From positions 1-9,231 of the forward strand of contig DASUMQ010000262.1 in assembly GCA_036277615.1 (NCBI GenBank): a stretch of DNA of 9,231 bases, given 5' to 3'. Under the pieces are notes generated by a model that made no database searches, had not been told where the DNA came from, and was given only the letters and a program-made list of their open reading frames with translations. This DNA is from RPQJ01 sp036277615. Lineage in GTDB: Bacteria > Pseudomonadota > Gammaproteobacteria > Steroidobacterales > Steroidobacteraceae. This document shows, in pieces, positions 4,841 to 9,231 of this stretch. A program made the position numbers and the translations under genes. Each line of letters starts with the position of its first letter. Positions within the stretch are counted from its first letter, which is position 1.

Positions 4841-7636
4841 ATGGACAAGAGTTACTCCCCCCGCGATATCGAATCCCGCACCTACGCCGCCTGGGAAGCG
4901 GCCGGCTGGTTCGCGCCCGCCGGCGACGGCCCGCCCTACTGCATCATGATCCCGCCGCCGAACGTGACGGGGACGCTGCACATGGGCCACGCGTTCCAGC
5001 ACACGTTGATGGACGTGCTCACGCGCCTGCACCGCATGGACGGTGACCGCGCGCTCTGGCAGCCGGGTACCGACCACGCGGGGATCGCGACGCAGATGGT
5101 GGTCGAGCGGCAACTGAACGGCGAGGGTCGCAACCGTCACGACCTCGGCCGCGACGCGTTCGTCGAACGCGTGTGGCAGTGGAAGGAACAGTCGGGCGGC
5201 ACGATTTCGCGCCAGATGCGCCGGCTCGGCGACTCGGTCGACTGGTCGCGCGACCGCTTCACGATGGACGCGAGCCTCTCCGACGCCGTGCTCGAGGTGT
5301 TCGTGCGCCTGCACGAGGCCGGCCTGATCTACCGGGGCAAGCGTCTCGTGAACTGGGATCCGGTGCTGCACACGGCCCTGTCCGATCTCGAGGTGGTCTC
5401 CGAACCGGAAGCCGGCCAGCTCTGGCACCTGCGCTACCCGCTTGCCGACGGCAGCGGTCACCTCGTGGTCGCGACCACGCGACCGGAGACGATGCTCGGC
5501 GACACGGCCGTCGCCGTGCACCCGGAAGACGAGCGCTACCGGCACCTGGTCGGCCGCGAGGTGCGCCTGCCGCTCGTCGAGCGGATGATTCCGGTCATCG
5601 CCGATGACTACGTCGATCCCGCCTTCGGCAGCGGCTGCGTCAAGATCACGCCAGCGCACGACTTCAACGATTACGAAATCGGCAAGCGGCACGGGCTGCC
5701 GATGATCAACGTGCTCACCGCGGACGCGGCGTTGAACGACGAGGTCCCGCCCGCCTACCGCGGGCTCGACCGCTTCGAGGCCCGCAAGCGCGTCGTCGCC
5801 GACCTTGAGGCCGCGGGCCTGCTCGAGAAAGTCGAGCCGCACACGCTGCCCACGCCGAGAGGCGACCGCAGCGGTGCCGTGCTCGAGCCCTGGCTCACCG
5901 ACCAGTGGTACGTGCGGATCGCGCCGCTGGCAGGACCCGCGATCCGCGCGGTCGAGGACGGCCGCATCCGCTTCGTGCCGGACAACTGGGCAAAGACGTA
6001 CTTCCAGTGGATGCTGAACATCCAGGACTGGTGCATCAGCCGCCAGCTCTGGTGGGGACACCGCATCCCGGCCTGGTACGACACTGAGGGTAACGTCTAC
6101 GTTGCCCGCTCCGAGGCGGAGGCGCAGCAGCAGGCCACGGCCGAGCACGGCCGCTTCGTAACCCTCACGCGCGACGAGGACGTGCTCGACACGTGGTTCA
6201 GCTCGGCGCTCTGGCCGTTCTCGACGCTCGGCTGGCCGCAAGCCACGCGCGAACTGCAGGTGTTCTATCCGACCTCCGTGCTGGTCACCGGCTTCGACAT
6301 CATCTTCTTCTGGGTCGCCCGCATGATCATGATGGGCCTCGAGTTCATGGGCGAAGTGCCGTTCCGCGAGGTCTACATCACCGGGCTGATCCGCGACGAG
6401 CACGGCAACAAGATGTCGAAGTCGAAGGGCAACATCATCGACCCGCTCGACCTGATCGACGGCATCGACCTCGAGGCGCTCGTCGCCAAGCGCACGAGCG
6501 GGCTGATGCAGCCGCAGATGCGCGCGTCGATCGAGAAGGCGACGCGCAAGCAGTTCCCGCAGGGCATCCCCGCCTTCGGCACCGACGCGCTGCGCTTCAC
6601 GTTCGCCGCGCTCGCGACGATGGGACGCGACATCCGTTTCGAACTCGGTCGGGTCGAGGGCTACCGCAACTTCTGCAACAAGCTCTGGAACGCGGCGCGC
6701 TACGTGCTGATCAGCACCGAGCAGCACGCGGCAGGGCTCGCGGACGGGCCTTGCGAGTACTCGGTCGCGGACCGCTGGATACGTGGTCGCCTCGGCGCCA
6801 CCGTCACCGCCGCGCGCGACAACCTCGCCGGTTACCGGTTCGACCTCGCGTCGCAGGCGATGTACGAGTTCGTCTGGTACGAGTTCTGCGACTGGTACCT
6901 CGAGTTGTCCAAGCCCGTATTGCAGGGTGCCGAGGCGACCGACGCACAGCGCCGGGGGACGCGGCGTACGTTGCTCGAAGTCCTCGAGGGCACGCTGCGG
7001 ATGCTGCACCCGCTGATGCCGTTCATCACCGAGGAGATCTGGCAGAAGGTCGGTCCGCTCGCCGGGCGGACGGGCCCGACGATCATGCTGCAGCGCTATC
7101 CGACGGCAGCGGAGTTCGCGCCGGACGCCGACGCCGAGCGGGCGATCGCCACGCTGCAGGCCGTCGTGCTGGGCATCCGCCAGATCCGCGGCGAGCTCGA
7201 CGTTCCGCACTCGCGCGCCACACCCCTCTGGGTGCGCAGCGACAAGGCCGGCGACGCCGAGGCGCTCCGCGCGCTGGCGCCGACGATCCGCAAGGTCGCC
7301 AACCTCGAGTCGGTCGAACTCGTCGACTCCGAGGCGGACCTGCCGCCGAGCGCGATCGCGATCAGCCAGGGCCGCACCGTGCTCGCACCGTTCGACAGGC
7401 TCGTCGACGACGTCGGCGCGGAACTCGCCCGGCTCGGCAAGCGCCGGGCGAAGACACAGCAGGAGCGCGACAGGAGCGCCGCCAAGCTCGCCAACGCGAA
7501 TTTCGTCGCGAATGCGCCGGAAAGCGTCGTTGCGCAGGAACGCGAACGCATTGCCGAGTTCGACCGGCAGCTCGCGCAGCTCGCCGAGCAGGCACGGCGG
7601 CTCGGCGCCCTCGCACCGGCGGGGGCGGATCGCTGA
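4841..7636 (+). CDS. valS: Valyl-tRNA synthetase
   Basis: Class Ia aminoacyl-tRNA synthetase that charges tRNA-Val with valine and edits mis-activated threonine. The product is 931 aa (E. coli 951), full length. The HIGH-type motif is HMGH at 47-50, within PPNVTGTLHMGHAF. The CP1 editing domain includes TTRPETMLGDTAV (from 212) and KITPAHDFNDYE (268-279). The catalytic core resumes with WCISRQLWWGHRIPAWY (397-413) and DTWFSSALWPF (450-460). The KMSKS loop is intact at 524-528. The anticodon-binding helical domain follows (about 640-800), and a charged C-terminal coiled coil (about 855-925) is the tRNA-contacting tail typical of ValRS. The N-terminus MDKSYSPRDIE aligns with that of E. coli (MEKTYNPQDIE), which fixes the start even though no Shine-Dalgarno is present. 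No T-box leader is possible in the short upstream gap. The next gene begins one base after the stop. Confidence 0.98.
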   Translation: MDKSYSPRDIESRTYAAWEAAGWFAPAGDGPPYCIMIPPPNVTGTLHMGHAFQHTLMDVLTRLHRMDGDRALWQPGTDHAGIATQMVVERQLNGEGRNRHDLGRDAFVERVWQWKEQSGGTISRQMRRLGDSVDWSRDRFTMDASLSDAVLEVFVRLHEAGLIYRGKRLVNWDPVLHTALSDLEVVSEPEAGQLWHLRYPLADGSGHLVVATTRPETMLGDTAVAVHPEDERYRHLVGREVRLPLVERMIPVIADDYVDPAFGSGCVKITPAHDFNDYEIGKRHGLPMINVLTADAALNDEVPPAYRGLDRFEARKRVVADLEAAGLLEKVEPHTLPTPRGDRSGAVLEPWLTDQWYVRIAPLAGPAIRAVEDGRIRFVPDNWAKTYFQWMLNIQDWCISRQLWWGHRIPAWYDTEGNVYVARSEAEAQQQATAEHGRFVTLTRDEDVLDTWFSSALWPFSTLGWPQATRELQVFYPTSVLVTGFDIIFFWVARMIMMGLEFMGEVPFREVYITGLIRDEHGNKMSKSKGNIIDPLDLIDGIDLEALVAKRTSGLMQPQMRASIEKATRKQFPQGIPAFGTDALRFTFAALATMGRDIRFELGRVEGYRNFCNKLWNAARYVLISTEQHAAGLADGPCEYSVADRWIRGRLGATVTAARDNLAGYRFDLASQAMYEFVWYEFCDWYLELSKPVLQGAEATDAQRRGTRRTLLEVLEGTLRMLHPLMPFITEEIWQKVGPLAGRTGPTIMLQRYPTAAEFAPDADAERAIATLQAVVLGIRQIRGELDVPHSRATPLWVRSDKAGDAEALRALAPTIRKVANLESVELVDSEADLPPSAIAISQGRTVLAPFDRLVDDVGAELARLGKRRAKTQQERDRSAAKLANANFVANAPESVVAQERERIAEFDRQLAQLAEQARRLGALAPAGADR

Positions 7637-7637
7637 C

Positions 7638-8603
7638 GTGAGCGCGCTTGCGGACACTTCGAGCACCGGTACCAGCCCGATCGCGCTGCGCGCGCTGATC
7701 GAATCGGCGGTGGCCGGCCTCAACGGGATCATCCTCGGCAAGGAGCGCCAGGTGCGCCTCAGCCTCGCCTGCCTGCTCGCGCGAGGTCACCTGCTGATCG
7801 AGGACATCCCGGGCGTCGGCAAGACCACGCTGGCGCACGCGCTGGCGCGCACGCTGGGCCTGAGCTACCAGCGAATCCAGTTCACGAGCGACCTGCTGCC
7901 GGCGGACATCATCGGCGTGTCCGTCTTCGAGGCCGACACCGGCCAGTTCCGCTTCCATCGCGGTCCGGTGTTCGCCCAGCTCGTGCTCGCCGACGAGGTC
8001 AATCGCGCGACGCCCAAGGCGCAAAGCGCGCTGCTCGAGGCGATGGAAGAGCACCAGGTCACGGCAGACGGCCAGACGTACCCACTCACCGAACCGTTTT
8101 TCGTGATCGCCACGCAGAACCCCGTGTACCAGGTCGGCACGTTCCCGTTGCCCGAGTCGCAGCTGGACCGCTTCCTGATGCGCGTGGAGCTCGGGTACCC
8201 CTCACCCGACCTCGAACGGCAGTTGCTGCTCGGCCGCGACCGGCGCGACCTGCTGGCGTCCCTGCCGGCCGCGTTGACCCCGCAGCAGTTGCTGCGATTG
8301 CAGGCAGAGGTGCCGCGCGTGCACGCCTCCGACGCGTTGCTCGACTACATCCAGGCGATCGCGCGCTACACGCGCCAGGCGCAGGAGTTCGAGGCGGGTC
8401 TTTCGCCGCGCGCCGTGATCTCGTTGCTGCGCGCGGCGCAGGCCTGGGCGTTCGTCGCCGGCCACGAAGGCGTGCTGCCCGAGGACGTACAGGCGGTGTT
8501 GCCTGCCGTGGTCGGTCACCGTCTGGCGGCGCGCGACTCGGGACGTTTCCGCAACGCGAGCGAGATCGGCCAGCACGTGCTCGGCGCCGTCCCGGTGCCC
8601 TGA
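7638..8603 (+). CDS. MoxR-family AAA+ ATPase
   Basis: A 321-aa single-domain AAA+ ATPase of the MoxR group, thought to act as a chaperone that remodels or matures partner proteins, often with VWA or DUF58 proteins. The Walker A motif is PGVGKTT with K62, Walker B is LVLADE with D119/E120, and the sensor-1 asparagine is N161 in ATQNP. PESQLDRF (172-179) and the LSPRA sensor-2 region (R258) follow, and the C-terminal lid covers about 225-300. All ATPase residues are present. The start is GTG at 7638, one base after the valS TGA (TGACGTG), so translation is probably coupled to valS termination; the preceding Shine-Dalgarno is poor. The DUF58 gene begins nine bases after its stop. MoxR-DUF58 is a recurrent gene pair, often followed by a transglutaminase-like protein. 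The specific client is unknown. Confidence 0.93.
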   Translation: MSALADTSSTGTSPIALRALIESAVAGLNGIILGKERQVRLSLACLLARGHLLIEDIPGVGKTTLAHALARTLGLSYQRIQFTSDLLPADIIGVSVFEADTGQFRFHRGPVFAQLVLADEVNRATPKAQSALLEAMEEHQVTADGQTYPLTEPFFVIATQNPVYQVGTFPLPESQLDRFLMRVELGYPSPDLERQLLLGRDRRDLLASLPAALTPQQLLRLQAEVPRVHASDALLDYIQAIARYTRQAQEFEAGLSPRAVISLLRAAQAWAFVAGHEGVLPEDVQAVLPAVVGHRLAARDSGRFRNASEIGQHVLGAVPVP

Positions 8604-8612
8604 CCCCCAGGC

Positions 8613-9231
8613 ATGCCCGGACTGCTGCAGGACCTGCGCGCCCGGCTCGACCGTCATACGCGTCGCTGGGTGCTGAAGCGTCAGGGCCGCGACGTCGACC
8701 CCGTCGAACTGCGCCGCAACCGCATCTACATCCTGCCGACACGGCTCGGCGTCGCCTACGCGGCGATGCTGTTCGCGATGCTGCTCGGCGGCATGAATTA
8801 CGGCAACAACGTCGGCCTGGCGCTGACGTTCCTGCTGGTTGGCCTCGGGCTCGTCGCGATGCACCACTGCCACGGCACCCTCGCGGGCCTGAGGCTGCGC
8901 CTGCTGGCCGCGGAGTCTGGGTTCGTCGGCGACCGCGTGCGCTTCCGCTGGCTGCTCGAGAATCCATCGGCCATGTCGCGACCGGCGATCGAGGTCCGCC
9001 TGGAGCGCATCGGCGGCGAACGCGGCCGTCCCGTCGAAGTGCCCGGCCTCGCGACGGCAACGGCCGAGGTGCGGATCCTCGCGCGCCGGCGCGGCCGCGT
9101 ACCGCTCGAACGGTTCGTCGTGTCGACGGCGCATCCGCTCGGCCTGTTTCGTGCGTGGGCGGTCGTGCATCCGGAGCACGTCGCGATCGCCTGGCCGCGG
9201 CCGAGCGATCGCGCGCTCGAGCCGCCGCTCA
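8613..9231 (+). CDS. DUF58-family membrane-anchored protein (3' end beyond the window)
   Basis: The reading frame is open from ATG 8613 to the window edge, with 206 codons visible. The N-terminal part is basic (about 1-45). Two adjacent hydrophobic segments (about 45-62 and 66-84) form a membrane hairpin, placing most of the protein in the cytoplasm. The soluble part has sequences typical of DUF58 proteins associated with MoxR: GDRVRFRWLLENP (106-118) and STAHPLGLFRAW (171-182), the latter resembling the common (Y/H)PLGLF(R)AW pattern. The characteristic C-terminal half with the VWA-like core lies outside the window. The gene follows the MoxR ATPase after nine bases in the same reading frame, with no strong Shine-Dalgarno (only CAGG at 8608-8611), so coupled expression is likely. 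Its role is inferred to be a partner or client of the MoxR ATPase; the molecular function is not established. Confidence 0.85.
   Translation, partial: MPGLLQDLRARLDRHTRRWVLKRQGRDVDPVELRRNRIYILPTRLGVAYAAMLFAMLLGGMNYGNNVGLALTFLLVGLGLVAMHHCHGTLAGLRLRLLAAESGFVGDRVRFRWLLENPSAMSRPAIEVRLERIGGERGRPVEVPGLATATAEVRILARRRGRVPLERFVVSTAHPLGLFRAWAVVHPEHVAIAWPRPSDRALEPPL

Noticed and set aside
4700..7741. A 1013-codon minus-strand open frame opposite valS
   Set aside because: Despite its length it mirrors valS codon bias, has Arg/Ala/Val/Asp-rich composition without recognisable domains, and ValS is unmistakable on the other strand.
8086..9179. Minus-strand open frames opposite the MoxR and DUF58 genes
   Set aside because: Arg/Ala-rich shadow translations; the plus strand carries intact ATPase motifs and a DUF58 N-terminal region.

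Overview
The window is GC-rich chromosomal DNA with strongly G/C-biased third codon positions. It looks like the genome of a gammaproteobacterium. The evidence is the gene content and order: divergent lptF-lptG and pepA-holC-(small protein)-valS is a core arrangement in that class, and LptF/LptG imply an LPS-bearing outer membrane. I cannot name the genus. The high GC and an apparently leaderless valS would fit a Xanthomonadales, Nevskiales or Steroidobacterales-like lineage, but that is a guess.

Layout. Bases 1-149 are non-coding at the 3' side of lptG and hold a perfect 23-bp inverted repeat (34-56/75-97), extendable to 27 bp with one G-T pair. A 10-bp direct repeat lies on either side of it. 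On the minus strand, lptF (2350-1223) and lptG (1223-150) overlap by one base (TGATG) and encode the two membrane subunits of the LPS export ABC transporter. Bases 2351-2523 are the divergent lptF/pepA promoter region. On the plus strand follow pepA (2524-4005, M17 leucyl aminopeptidase), holC (4028-4465, DNA polymerase III chi) and a 94-aa helical protein of unknown function (4489-4773). A 67-base gap then carries a consensus TATAAT, followed by valS (4841-7636, valyl-tRNA synthetase). One base after valS comes a MoxR-type AAA+ ATPase (7638-8603), and nine bases after that a DUF58 protein (8613 to the window edge, truncated).

Functionally the window joins four housekeeping modules: envelope LPS export (LptFG), peptide turnover (PepA), replication clamp-loader support (chi) and translation (ValS). 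Downstream is the start of a MoxR/DUF58 module, which in many bacteria continues into a transglutaminase-like membrane protein and is thought to act as a chaperone or maturation system at the envelope. All plus-strand genes are closely spaced and could be co-transcribed, with an internal promoter before valS.

I see no mobile element genes, CRISPR, tRNA or rRNA. I found no convincing new multi-gene system. The points most worth checking are the long inverted repeat behind lptG, the promoter geometry that predicts a leaderless valS mRNA, and the small uncharacterised protein between holC and valS.
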